From NCBI GenBank assembly GCA_037447215.1, contig JBBIHB010000015.1, forward strand, positions 6,750-70,749: a DNA stretch of 64,000 nucleotides, read 5' to 3'. Positions 56,388-64,000 of this stretch are shown here, one piece after another. Numbering within the stretch: the stretch's first letter is position 1; every line of letters starts with the position of its first letter. Origin of the DNA: UBA1413 sp037447215. Lineage in GTDB: Bacteria; Bacteroidota; Bacteroidia; Bacteroidales; Prolixibacteraceae. Made by a program: the position numbers and the translations under genes. Below the pieces are notes generated by a model. It was not told the origin of the DNA. It searched no databases and was given only the letters and a program-made list of their open reading frames with translations.

Positions 56388-57290
56388 TTACTCTTTCGCA
56401 TACCTGCTGAATTGCCCGGCAATATCCGCTTCTTTATGGTCGCCAGTGTGGACAAGTACCCTATAGCGTAATTTTACCTGCTCACCTTTTTTTAGCTGAG
56501 TCCCTTTTTCAAGGTCTTCGGGCCAATACATGGGCGTGGGCGAGAAAAAACCGTAATCGCGGGTAAACCAGGGTGCAGGGTACCATTTGTTAGACGGGTG
56601 CTGCATTATAGCCATGCCTTCAGTTTTTCCCATACGGGTTCCGTAATAGTCGATCCATGGCGATGGTTTCCCGAATGTTCCTTGTTCTCCGGTTTCGCCT
56701 TCGGCATTGATCATGGTCCCTTTGTTTGTAACAGCCAGATCGGCATCCATGCGGCCACTGAAAAGCGAATGGTTAGTACGCCTGATGGTTACATCCATCA
56801 ATATTTCCATAACGATATCAAAATCGATCTGGAAAATCTTCCCTGATTGTGCGGTTATGGTAATCTTTCTAAGGTCTTTAATGGGCGCTTCGGCGCCTGG
56901 ACGTATCCAGGCACATTCGTTTTCAATGACAACTTTATCCCCCTCTGCCTGCAAAATATCGGCCCGGAGAGAAATTATCTGACCCCTTTCGAGGCCTTCC
57001 TGCCAATAATTACCACCATTAACCATATCGCAGCCAAAAAAGAGCGAACTGTGGTGCGGGTAGTTGGCATTTCGCATCGAAGTAACCGTTGCCTGGGAGG
57101 GCCCATTTACCGGGAAAAAGAAGGGGTACTTTTCTTCCCGAGAGAAAATATAACTGGTAAACAGGTTGTTGTTAATCAGCACATCAATTTTTGATGGGTG
57201 CTTAACCGCTTTTAAAGTGGCCTGTGCCGTTGACCGGGAGATTGAAAAAACAGTAAAAAACAATACCAAAAACAAAATCTTATTGATCAT
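56388..57290 (-). CDS. DUF6807 (PmoA-like) family secreted protein, short paralogue
   Basis: A 300-residue exported protein (signal LFLVLFFTVFSISRSTAQ). It belongs to the DUF6807/PmoA-like family: VNGPSQATVTSMRNANYPHH near residue 60 corresponds to the HP-W-P-G...HHxGIW block of relatives, and MAIMQHPSNKWYPAPWF near residue 235 is another conserved part. No function is established for this family, which is often found near Gfo/Idh/MocA proteins in sugar loci. The next gene upstream is a longer paralogue, 10 bp away, so the two form one unit and may work together. Confidence 0.8.
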   Translation of the reverse strand: MINKILFLVLFFTVFSISRSTAQATLKAVKHPSKIDVLINNNLFTSYIFSREEKYPFFFPVNGPSQATVTSMRNANYPHHSSLFFGCDMVNGGNYWQEGLERGQIISLRADILQAEGDKVVIENECAWIRPGAEAPIKDLRKITITAQSGKIFQIDFDIVMEILMDVTIRRTNHSLFSGRMDADLAVTNKGTMINAEGETGEQGTFGKPSPWIDYYGTRMGKTEGMAIMQHPSNKWYPAPWFTRDYGFFSPTPMYWPEDLEKGTQLKKGEQVKLRYRVLVHTGDHKEADIAGQFSRYAKE

Positions 57291-57300
57291 AGCAATAATG

Positions 57301-58536
57301 TTATGGTAAGAAACTTATTCCGGGCATTGTGGCAAACGATTTCCAATATGTTTCAGCCACGTCGGGCATCATTTTTCCATCGAAAACCACCATACGGTAT
57401 TTCAGTGTGTAGTTTTGTCCCGGGTTGAGTTTCCAATCGTTGTGGCGGATCGGGCAAAACTCGAAAAACATGTCACCCCTACCGCTATTGCCGTCAAGGG
57501 GCCAAACGCGCATGGGTTCGGGGTGCATCCGGTTTGCCGGATGGCTCAGGAAAAGGATACCCGAACGGCCAGCATCTACTGCTGATTCGCCCTCGACAAT
57601 ACACCATCGGGCGTTGGTACCATCGGCTTCGGAACGGGTTTTCCCTTCAGATGTAAGAACTGTGCAGTTTTCTTTGTGCCATTTCTGGGTAGCCCTGTAA
57701 CCAATTCCCCCACCGTAACGGTATGCATCGAGCATAATCCCTTCGGTCAGCGGGGTATTCAGCGTGGTAGTCAGGTCAACTACGGTAATTCCCTTTTCAC
57801 CGGTTTCCCATACCCGCACATCCCATACTTCATTAATGGCTACCCTTTCGCGGCCACGCTCCACAAAAAATACATGTTCCTGCAACGCTTTAAAACCGGC
57901 GAATACAGGCCCCTGAAGTGCATAGAGATATCCGGCGAATTTAACTGTCCCCTGCCCTTTCAAAAGGTTCCAGAAATCAACTTCACGACCTTCTATGGTG
58001 GTTTTTGTCCATGGGTTCCAGATACCATAGTGGTGGTAATGGTCGGGTGGCTGAATGCGGGTAAGCACTTCGCCACCCGGAGACCATAACGGATGGATAA
58101 AGGCAGCCCTGCGGAATTTCATATCCACACCTTCGGGTGGAAAAACTTCTGCATGGTTGTATCTCAAAACGTGGTTCCCCGCTCTCGAAAGGACTGTACC
58201 TTGTTCTGTCATTTTAAACGAAACCAAAAGTTCATTATTCTCGGGTGTGGTAACCCTGCGGATGATGTAACTTCTTTCAGGGCCGCTGTGGTCGAAGATA
58301 AACCAAAGTTTTGCCGAATTTCCCGGTTCAAGCTGTGATGGAACCTCTTTTTGTGGCGATCCGGTTTCAAAAATCGCTATCCGTCCCTGGTCGGTATTGT
58401 AGTTGATCCCATCGAGCGAAACCCAAACCGGGGCAATACCAGCTCCCTTCTGCGGCTTAACCCTAAACCGGGCAATATCCTGTGCGAGGGAAAAATTAAT
58501 AAAGAAGATCAATCCAATAATCAGTACATTCTTCAT
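57301..58536 (-). CDS. DUF6807 (PmoA-like) family secreted protein, long paralogue
   Basis: A 411-residue exported protein (signal LIIGLIFFINFSLAQ). The first 115 residues after the signal form an extra beta-rich region. The family core follows, with FIHPLWSPGGEVLTRIQPPD and HYHHYGIWNPWTKT (near 155-180), EVWDVRVWETGEKGITVVDL, and FLSHPANRMHPEPMRVWP near 330. The His-rich HYHHYGIW could bind a metal or substrate; that is inference. It lies between the UroD-like gene (24 bp) and the shorter paralogue (10 bp), all on the minus strand. Confidence 0.8.
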   Translation of the reverse strand: MKNVLIIGLIFFINFSLAQDIARFRVKPQKGAGIAPVWVSLDGINYNTDQGRIAIFETGSPQKEVPSQLEPGNSAKLWFIFDHSGPERSYIIRRVTTPENNELLVSFKMTEQGTVLSRAGNHVLRYNHAEVFPPEGVDMKFRRAAFIHPLWSPGGEVLTRIQPPDHYHHYGIWNPWTKTTIEGREVDFWNLLKGQGTVKFAGYLYALQGPVFAGFKALQEHVFFVERGRERVAINEVWDVRVWETGEKGITVVDLTTTLNTPLTEGIMLDAYRYGGGIGYRATQKWHKENCTVLTSEGKTRSEADGTNARWCIVEGESAVDAGRSGILFLSHPANRMHPEPMRVWPLDGNSGRGDMFFEFCPIRHNDWKLNPGQNYTLKYRMVVFDGKMMPDVAETYWKSFATMPGISFLP

Positions 58537-58560
58537 TTCCTTAATCCTTTTAAAAATATA

Positions 58561-59592
58561 TCAGCAATTCTTCAAAGCCTCCAAAAATGTGTGGATATTT
58601 TCACTTGGGACCCCAGGAGGCATTCCCCCTCCTACCGACCAAAGAATCCTCTTTTTATCGTGAATAGAGCCATACATTTCGAGTGTTGCAGCATATACCG
58701 CGGCAGGAGTTCCGGCAGCCATCACATCGCGGGGAGGAAGGTTTCCTAGCAAGGTAATTCCTGGCCCTGCCAGATCGCGGATTTCCTGCAAAGAATGTTC
58801 GAAACTGAAATTAAACAGGTTAATCCCTATTTCCTTCATATAAGGGGTACTTATTAATCCCTGGGCATCGTTGTGAAAGAAGCGCACTTTGCTGTCGAAT
58901 GCAGCAAAAATCCGTTTCAGGTAGGGAACAGCAAATTCACGGCACTCGTCGTCGCCCACAAAACCAACAATATCGTCGAGTACCAGAATTCCTTCAATGG
59001 TTGGGAAAGTTTCTTTCTGGTACTGAAGCCAGTTAACGGTAAAGCTGGTGATTTTTTCGAGCAGGCGATGGGTCCCTTTGGGGTCCATCATCATATCCAA
59101 CATCAGCTGGGTAGTCCCCATCAGGAACGAAGCAATGTTGAGGGGGCCGCGTGCAATTGCAAACTTTATTTCACAGCCGGCTTTTCTTATTTCTGGCTGA
59201 AAGTTCAATAATCGCTGAATTACGAATGGTAATAACCCATCGGTTTTGGGATTGGGTTCAGAAACCTTGTCAACTTCCGAAATATCAGAAATTATGTGGT
59301 CGGCATGAGGTAGGGCGTTTTTAGTCCAGATGGTTTTGGCTCCAAATGCCGAAGGTTCGGTACACATACCGAATTCGGACCAAAAACCCGGCATAAACAG
59401 AACATCAGGGAAAGTGTGGAGTGCTTTTTTATTGGTTTCGAACCAGAGTTGCTCAGAAGAATAATATTGCAAGGTTGAGATTCCGCTCCAACCCGGCAAC
59501 CAAGGGCTGTCAACTATGAACCCGGCAACCGGTTGAGATGGAATTTTCCCATCAAGGATGTCGAGGAGAATGCCCCAATGTTGTTCCTTCAT
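58561..59592 (-). CDS. Uroporphyrinogen decarboxylase family protein with altered metal site
   Basis: A 343-residue cytoplasmic TIM-barrel protein of the UroD/MtaA/CmuA superfamily, which includes heme decarboxylase and corrinoid-dependent methyltransferases. LLGNLPPRDVMAAGTPAAVY and MPPGVPSENIHTFLEALK fit the C-terminal part. It is not a housekeeping HemE: the substrate arginine block is absent. The methyltransferase zinc ligands are not conserved either: the HxC position reads HND (FFHNDAQG) and the late Cys position reads GGG (SVGGGMPPG). Being the first gene of the locus, next to the divergent AraC regulator, it probably acts on the imported compound. Activity unknown. Confidence 0.85.
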   Translation of the reverse strand: MKEQHWGILLDILDGKIPSQPVAGFIVDSPWLPGWSGISTLQYYSSEQLWFETNKKALHTFPDVLFMPGFWSEFGMCTEPSAFGAKTIWTKNALPHADHIISDISEVDKVSEPNPKTDGLLPFVIQRLLNFQPEIRKAGCEIKFAIARGPLNIASFLMGTTQLMLDMMMDPKGTHRLLEKITSFTVNWLQYQKETFPTIEGILVLDDIVGFVGDDECREFAVPYLKRIFAAFDSKVRFFHNDAQGLISTPYMKEIGINLFNFSFEHSLQEIRDLAGPGITLLGNLPPRDVMAAGTPAAVYAATLEMYGSIHDKKRILWSVGGGMPPGVPSENIHTFLEALKNC

Positions 59593-59761
59593 AATTTTAA
59601 TTTGATTGGTTCCATGGTTGCTTAATTATTCAATCAATCAGAAAATGTTTGACTTAATAAAAACAACAACATCAAAATAAGGAAAATAAACCATTCAATT
59701 TTGATACCTGATTAGCAAAAAATAATACTATATTTACCATTAACAATTTAATTAAGTGGTT

Positions 59762-60658
59762 ATGAAAATCATGCACGAGCATATCGATTTTCCGGGCAAA
59801 TCGACACTGAAAATCAAATGGGGCGAAATACCCTATTTTAATTACCCTTGGCATTTCCATACAGAGTACGAAATTCTTTATTTGCTCGAAAGTACAGGTA
59901 ACCGCTATGTAGCCGACAGCATTGAGCCTTTTGGCCCTGGCGATTTGGTAATGGTAGCCGGCAACCTGCCCCATTACTGGAGGAACGATGAGGATTATTA
60001 TCAGGGTAATCCCGATTTAAAAGCAAAGCGGATTGTGGTGCAATTCCCCAACGACTACCTGAAACCACACCTTGACACCTATCCGGAATTTCTTACCATA
60101 AAAAACCTGATGGTGCGGTCAGAGAAAGGGATACGTTTTTTTGCACCTGAAGCTGATGCAATAGGGAAAATGCTACTCGAACTGCTCGACCTGAACGGTT
60201 TTAGGCAATTGTCCAGGTTTACCGAAATCCTGTATGAAATGTCGCTGAACACAAATTATAAGCTTTTAGCCAGCGAAGCCTATAAGCCTGGCAACCATGT
60301 GATTTCGGACAACCGCCTTGATAAAATTACCCGCTTTCTGACCTACAACTACCAGAACGAAATTACCCTTCAGGAAGTGGCCAATATAGCAAGAATGCAC
60401 CCTACAGCATTTTGCCGCTATTTTAAAGAGAAAACAGGGAAAAGCCTTTCGGTTTACCTGAACGAACTCCGGATTGGGTTTGCATGCAAATTGCTGATGA
60501 AAGGACATATTCAGGTATCGCAGGTTTGCTACGAAACCGGGTTCAACAACCTTTCGAATTTTAACCGGACATTCAGGCATATTACCGGGCTTACCCCCAG
60601 CCAATACCGCGAGAATTACCATAAAAGTGGTTCGGCCTCAGCAATAGGGATTGAATAA
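59762..60658 (+). CDS. AraC-family transcriptional regulator with cupin sensor
   Basis: About 298 residues from ATG 59762 (a GTG two codons earlier also fits). The N-terminal half is a cupin-like ligand-binding domain (YFNYPWHFHTEYEILYLLES, EPFGPGDLVMVAGNLPHYW) of the type that senses sugars. The C-terminal half has two helix-turn-helix motifs: ITLQEVANIARMHPTAFCRY and HIQVSQVCYETGFNNLSNFN, followed by RHITGLTPSQYREN. It is divergent from the UroD-like gene with a 169-bp gap and most likely controls the minus-strand nutrient locus, inducible by the sensed compound. Confidence 0.92.
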   Translation: MKIMHEHIDFPGKSTLKIKWGEIPYFNYPWHFHTEYEILYLLESTGNRYVADSIEPFGPGDLVMVAGNLPHYWRNDEDYYQGNPDLKAKRIVVQFPNDYLKPHLDTYPEFLTIKNLMVRSEKGIRFFAPEADAIGKMLLELLDLNGFRQLSRFTEILYEMSLNTNYKLLASEAYKPGNHVISDNRLDKITRFLTYNYQNEITLQEVANIARMHPTAFCRYFKEKTGKSLSVYLNELRIGFACKLLMKGHIQVSQVCYETGFNNLSNFNRTFRHITGLTPSQYRENYHKSGSASAIGIE

Positions 60659-60676
60659 TTCCAAGCCATTCGTTTT

Positions 60677-61083
60677 ATGAATATGAATGATATATCGTTG
60701 CTTTTTCCACACCAGCTTTTTGAATTGAACCCGGTTGTTGTTAAAGGGAGGCCTGTTTGTATGGTGGGGGAATATCTGTTTTTCAGCAATACACCTTTCA
60801 CAAACCAAAAATAGCCTTCCACCGTGCTTCCATGAAACAATTTCAGCAGTTTATTTATGATTGATGCAATTACCTGAATAAAATGAGCGATTATCAGAAA
60901 GGCAATCGGCAGATTATATGGGACAGCCTGTACTGGCGGTTTTAAGATATACATCGTGAATACTTAGTAAAAAATCCCCTCCTCAATATGCTTACAAAAT
61001 GCTACGATAAAATGACAGTTGAAAAACAAAAACAATTCCATGAAGTTGCATCAGATTATCTGAAGGGTTTGGATAGTAATTGA
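60677..61083 (+). pseudogene. Remnant of a photolyase/cryptochrome-related protein
   Basis: Two ends of a deoxyribodipyrimidine photolyase-related protein remain while the middle of about 370 residues is gone. From ATG 60677: LLFPHQLFELNP, then RPVCMVGEYLFFSNTPFTNQ and TAG at 60812. Adding one A to a 5-A run at 60807-60811 restores KIAFHRASMKQFQQF, which continues the family. After a stop, the same frame reads NKMSDYQKGNRQIIWDSLYW, then HREYLVKNPLLNMLTK and DKMTVEKQKQFHEVASDYLK up to TGA 61081. These parts match the known N- and C-terminal ends. So this is a deletion plus frameshift plus stops. It follows the AraC gene by 18 bp. Confidence 0.72.
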
Positions 61084-61267
61084 AAGAGATTCTCCGGAAA
61101 CAACCAGGGGATGTCAGTCAGATGAGCACCAAGTCAACCCTGTTAGGTTTGCTTTATTTGGGACTTCGGAATGACATACAATTGTTTGTAAAAGTCATCA
61201 TCTCAAGCAATACTTTGGCGGAATCAACCTGCTCCACCAGAAGTGAATCTATATCAGCTGACCGGTT

Positions 61268-62101
61268 CTACAACAATCCGGCTTCCAAAAGCAATTCTTC
61301 CATATCCACCTGGACGTTCATTGCTTCGTCTCGGGCACGCTGTGCAAAGTCTTGGCCATCTGAAGCATAAATAATTGCCCTGGATGAGTTCACCATTAAA
61401 CCACATTTATCGTTCATCCCAAAACGGGCCACATCTGCAAGGCTGCCCCCCTGAGCGCCAACTCCCGGCACCAGCAGGAAATGATCGGGAACAATCTGCC
61501 TGATATCTTCCAGTTTTTCGGCGTTGGTGGCACCCACCACAAACATCATATTATCTGGGGATCCCCAAAGTTGAGCAGTCTTCATCACCTTTTCGAACAG
61601 GAAATCACCCGAAGGGCCATCCTGTACAAACTGAAAATCGGAAGCCCCCTTATTGGAAGTCAGGGCCAGAACAATAATCCATTTATCGAGATAGGCCATA
61701 AAAGGCATTAGCGAATCTTCGCCCATATAGGGGGCCACGGTCACCGCATCAAAATCCATACGTTCGAAAAATGCACGGGCATACAAATTTGAAGTATTGC
61801 CAATATCGCCCCTTTTAGCATCGGCAATAATAAACAGTTCGGGATATTTTTCGCGGATATAGGAAACAGTTTTTTCGAGGCTGGTCCATCCTGAAGCGCC
61901 AAGGCTTTCGTAAAAAGCCAGGTTGGGTTTATAGGCTACACATAAATCGTGTGTGGCATCAATAATCTCTTTGTTGAAAGCGAATACCGGGTCGCTGGTT
62001 TCTTTCAGAAAATGGGGTATTTTCAGGATATCGGTGTCGAGGCCAATACAGAGAAAACTGCGCTTGTCCTGAATCTGCTCGAATAATTGATCACGGTTCA
62101 T
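61268..62101 (-). CDS. pyrF: Orotidine 5'-phosphate decarboxylase (type 2)
   Basis: Last step of UMP synthesis: removes CO2 from orotidine monophosphate. It has 277 residues, the longer bacterial form (PyrF type 2). Markers are LCIGLDTDILKIPHFL at the start, VAYKPNLAFYESLGASGW, the active-site FIIADAKRGDIGNTSNLYAR (Lys and Asp), and LVPGVGAQGGSL as phosphate loop. It is monocistronic and flanked by gene remnants on both sides (photolyase-like and TsaC-like). The 184 bp between its stop and the photolyase remnant show nothing recognisable. Confidence 0.97.
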   Translation of the reverse strand: MNRDQLFEQIQDKRSFLCIGLDTDILKIPHFLKETSDPVFAFNKEIIDATHDLCVAYKPNLAFYESLGASGWTSLEKTVSYIREKYPELFIIADAKRGDIGNTSNLYARAFFERMDFDAVTVAPYMGEDSLMPFMAYLDKWIIVLALTSNKGASDFQFVQDGPSGDFLFEKVMKTAQLWGSPDNMMFVVGATNAEKLEDIRQIVPDHFLLVPGVGAQGGSLADVARFGMNDKCGLMVNSSRAIIYASDGQDFAQRARDEAMNVQVDMEELLLEAGLL

Positions 62102-62233
62102 ATCGGAAAATTTTAATACGGTAAAGATAGGCTTTCCTGAAAAAAAGTTCAGGGATATATCGTAAAAAAATTTTTTTATGTAAACTTATGAATAAGCTGG
62201 CCGCAAAAAGCAGTGTCAATACCTGCTAAACAA

Positions 62234-62413
62234 TTACGAAATATTTATAATTTGAAGGCCAAAAAAGTGACACTCCTTAAATTCAAATATTTTGGCCACG
62301 GAAAAAGGAATCTATACGTCTGCACCCAAACCATAAACTGTTTCGGTTGGGAATGCAATCAACCTTCCATCTCTAATATATTTTGCAGCAATATCAATAT
62401 TATTACTTAACAT
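62234..62413 (-). pseudogene. Fragment of threonylcarbamoyl-AMP synthase (TsaC/Sua5/YrdC)
   Basis: ATG 62413 overlaps the end of the MFS gene (ATGTTAAGTAA). The frame gives LSNNIDIAAKYIRDGRLIAF and then PTETVYGLGAD, the hallmark ATP/threonine-binding start of TsaC/Sua5, then a TAG at 62312. Directly after it the same frame reads FSVAKIFEFKECHFFGLQII, which matches the next TsaC block (V-A-K-I-F-E-x-K-x-R-P-x-x-x-P-L-I) in worn form, and then ends at TAA 62234. The rest of the roughly 200-residue enzyme is missing. This enzyme is needed for the universal t6A tRNA modification, so a complete copy must exist elsewhere. Confidence 0.75.
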
Positions 62414-63578
62414 ATTCTCCCCTTCGTGATGAGATGTAATGTTTTAAAAACAGTAAACTCCCACCTAAACTCATAAAGCTTGCTAATAGTATTGCAGAAT
62501 AATATGAGCTCGTAACATCATAAAGAAAACCACCGCTTAATGGGCCTGCAATTCCAGCAATTGCGTAACCTAAAAATACATAGGGGTATATAATTCCAAG
62601 TTTTCTTACTCCATAAACTTGCGCTGTCTCTTTCGCAAAAAGAACAAAGTTGCCACCAAACCCAAAGCCGATAATAAATGAAATTAATAAGTACCAAAAA
62701 TCAGTTAGCGGTATATAATTCAGGGTAATAATTGAAACGGATTGAACAAGTAACGCCCAAAAAATAGTTAAACTTGCACCAATTATGTCGCTCAAAAACC
62801 CCCAGGTCAGCCTTCCTAAAAAATTTGCAACAGCAAAAAGAGAAACACCAAGAATCAGTATATGGTTTGAAATATCGTACTGACCTCCGATAATCCGCAA
62901 ACTTCCTATTATAAGCAATCCAGCGAATGTGCCAAAGAAAATCCCCAAAAATAGTTTTTTAAATATTTTTGAATTTATGAATTGTGATACTTTAAGTTGT
63001 TCAAAATTGCCATTATAGGTATCTTGAGTTTGATAGACAAAATTTGATAAAACAATAATTATCAATCCATAGCTCAACCCCACTATTTTAAGCAATTCGA
63101 GAACATTATATCCTTTATTAAGAATAAATTCAGACACTTCGGACATAAATACAGCTCCCAAACCAAAACCAGCGGCTGCTATTCCGGTAATAAGACCTTT
63201 TTTTTCGGGAAACCACTGAACTGGCGAAGTTAAGGATACCCAATAACCGAAACCAGTTGATACTCCGCCAAGGATTCCAATACCTATGAAAATTAAAATG
63301 AAATTTCCATGTGAAAAACCGGACATTAAATAACCTGCTAAAAATACTAATCCAGCAATATACCCAAAATATTGGTGTTTAACCTTTTTTCCGAGCCTTC
63401 CAACAAAAATCATTGTTACAGGAAATATGGCAATCAAGGATCCAAATATAAACTGAGATTGAGATGCTGAGAAGCCATAATTTTTAATTAATTCCGAAGC
63501 TATAATACTCCAGGCATAAACACTACCTAAACATAGCATAATAACAAATGAAGCAACAATAGTAAAATACTTTTTCAT
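62403..63578 (-). CDS. MFS transporter, OFA (oxalate/formate antiporter) type
   Basis: A 391-residue inner-membrane transporter with 12 predicted hydrophobic helices. The start FTIVASFVIMLCLGSVYAWS is typical of the OFA branch (oxalate:formate antiporter family). Loop motifs such as GRLGKKVKHQYFGY between helices 2 and 3 and SLTSPVQWFPEKKGLITGIA, with WFPEKKG, are also characteristic. The transported anion is likely a small carboxylate, but sequence alone cannot say. It is more A/T-rich than its neighbours, which hints at transfer. The stop region overlaps the start of the TsaC fragment by 11 bases. Confidence 0.88.
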   Translation of the reverse strand: MKKYFTIVASFVIMLCLGSVYAWSIIASELIKNYGFSASQSQFIFGSLIAIFPVTMIFVGRLGKKVKHQYFGYIAGLVFLAGYLMSGFSHGNFILIFIGIGILGGVSTGFGYWVSLTSPVQWFPEKKGLITGIAAAGFGLGAVFMSEVSEFILNKGYNVLELLKIVGLSYGLIIIVLSNFVYQTQDTYNGNFEQLKVSQFINSKIFKKLFLGIFFGTFAGLLIIGSLRIIGGQYDISNHILILGVSLFAVANFLGRLTWGFLSDIIGASLTIFWALLVQSVSIITLNYIPLTDFWYLLISFIIGFGFGGNFVLFAKETAQVYGVRKLGIIYPYVFLGYAIAGIAGPLSGGFLYDVTSSYYSAILLASFMSLGGSLLFLKHYISSRRGEYVK

Positions 63579-63651
63579 TTTTAATGTATAATTATAAAAT
63601 TGATAAAAACTCCGTAATTGTTAGTTCTCAACTGATTTGCGTTCCTGCTTA

Positions 63652-64000
63652 TCATCCAGTATTTTTCAGGCCGCTCGAAAGTGCTGTAGTTATCATTAGG
63701 AGCAGGTCCTGCAGCTGGTAATTTTGTTTTTCAGGAGTTTGTCTCCATTGGTTAAGATAAATGATATGCAGATGGTGCAGTTTAAGCAATGCTTTGTGTC
63801 TGCGTTTTACGTCGTCAAGAAGTTTGTAGCGACGGCTTTCGGCTTCTTCGCCCAATAAATCAATAACCTGTTCTTTTGCAAGCTTGTATTCATCAGTTAT
63901 TAGTTTCAGAAAATCATTCCTAATAATGTCACTTTTTACCAACCATGCATATTGTTGCATAAGCTGCAAGTCGGCATTAAGGATATTGGTTTCTATATGA
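63652..64000 (-). CDS. ppc: Phosphoenolpyruvate carboxylase, C-terminal fragment (runs off window)
   Basis: A minus-strand frame open from the window edge, 115 codons plus stop. It begins within HIETNILNADLQLMQQYAWL, as in the late helices of PEP carboxylase, and ends LQDLLLMITTALSSGLKNTG. The final G-[ML]-[RK]-N-T-G is the conserved C-terminus that reaches into the active site of this enzyme. The middle part, RRHKALLKLHHLHIIYLNQW, fits the helix where relatives have LRDPLKVLHxxQIELL. So the full gene begins beyond 64000. The enzyme makes oxaloacetate from PEP and bicarbonate. Confidence 0.8.
   Translation of the reverse strand, partial: HIETNILNADLQLMQQYAWLVKSDIIRNDFLKLITDEYKLAKEQVIDLLGEEAESRRYKLLDDVKRRHKALLKLHHLHIIYLNQWRQTPEKQNYQLQDLLLMITTALSSGLKNTG

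Noticed and set aside
1..64000. CRISPR array, tRNA, rRNA or prophage genes
   Set aside because: No regularly spaced repeats, cloverleaf-like sequences, rRNA stretches, integrases or phage structural genes were seen.

Overview
The window looks like a chromosomal scaffold from a member of the Bacteroidota, probably a Bacteroidales/Marinilabiliales-type lineage. Evidence is a SusC/SusD pair, a type III glutamine synthetase, DUF4294 and DUF2851 proteins, a PorE-like OmpA lipoprotein, a type IX secretion (T9SS) C-terminal sorting domain, TAnnTTTG-type promoter boxes, and a tRNA-guanine transglycosylase whose zinc-site cysteines are replaced. A run of 97 N (36240-36336) shows a draft assembly. I found no rRNA, tRNA, CRISPR array, transposase or phage gene.

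Layout. Positions 1-36.9 kb are mostly housekeeping: partial glycosyltransferase, tgt, an LptF/LptG permease, a biotin-dependent carboxyltransferase with its carrier protein, ispE-gcvP (ATGA overlap), a metallo-hydrolase, pcm, an exopolysaccharide initiating sugar transferase with a degenerate Gfo/Idh-like protein, pnp and rpsO, a class C serine hydrolase, cyclophilin, glnN, a PorE-like lipoprotein, DUF2851, a TrmH-family methyltransferase, arginine deiminase, DUF4294-thpR, prolyl oligopeptidase-deoxynucleoside kinase, a TPR lipoprotein, an M20 dipeptidase and a ceramidase-like protein interrupted by the N gap. Several intrinsic terminators separate these units.

Positions 36.9-44.7 kb hold a five-gene signalling operon on the minus strand: a 1420-residue HAMP-GAF-PAS hybrid kinase with three receiver modules, a second hybrid (REC-HisKA-HATPase-REC), CheR, a CheB methylesterase domain, and a receiver that ends in a membrane anchor. 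No MCP, CheA or CheW gene is nearby, so classical chemotaxis is not implied.

Positions 44.8-60.7 kb hold a nutrient-use locus. In minus-strand order it contains a UroD-family protein, two paralogous secreted DUF6807 (PmoA-like) proteins, a Tat-type secreted Gfo/Idh/MocA oxidoreductase, SusC (broken by one in-frame TAA), SusD, a T9SS-exported CotH-family protein and a lipoprotein Gfo/Idh/MocA oxidoreductase. An AraC regulator is divergent from the first gene. There is no recognisable glycoside hydrolase or polysaccharide lyase, so oxidoreductase-based processing of a sugar derivative is a reasonable hypothesis. This is the most system-like accessory region.

Positions 60.7-64 kb hold pyrF, an OFA-type MFS transporter, the C-terminus of PEP carboxylase and two gene remnants absent from simple ORF calls: a photolyase/cryptochrome-related pseudogene and a TsaC/Sua5 fragment overlapping the MFS stop. 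Another remnant, a decayed T9SS sorting domain, lies at 13.3 kb. Two nearly identical 57-bp hairpin repeats lie 32 kb apart, one of them between susC and susD.
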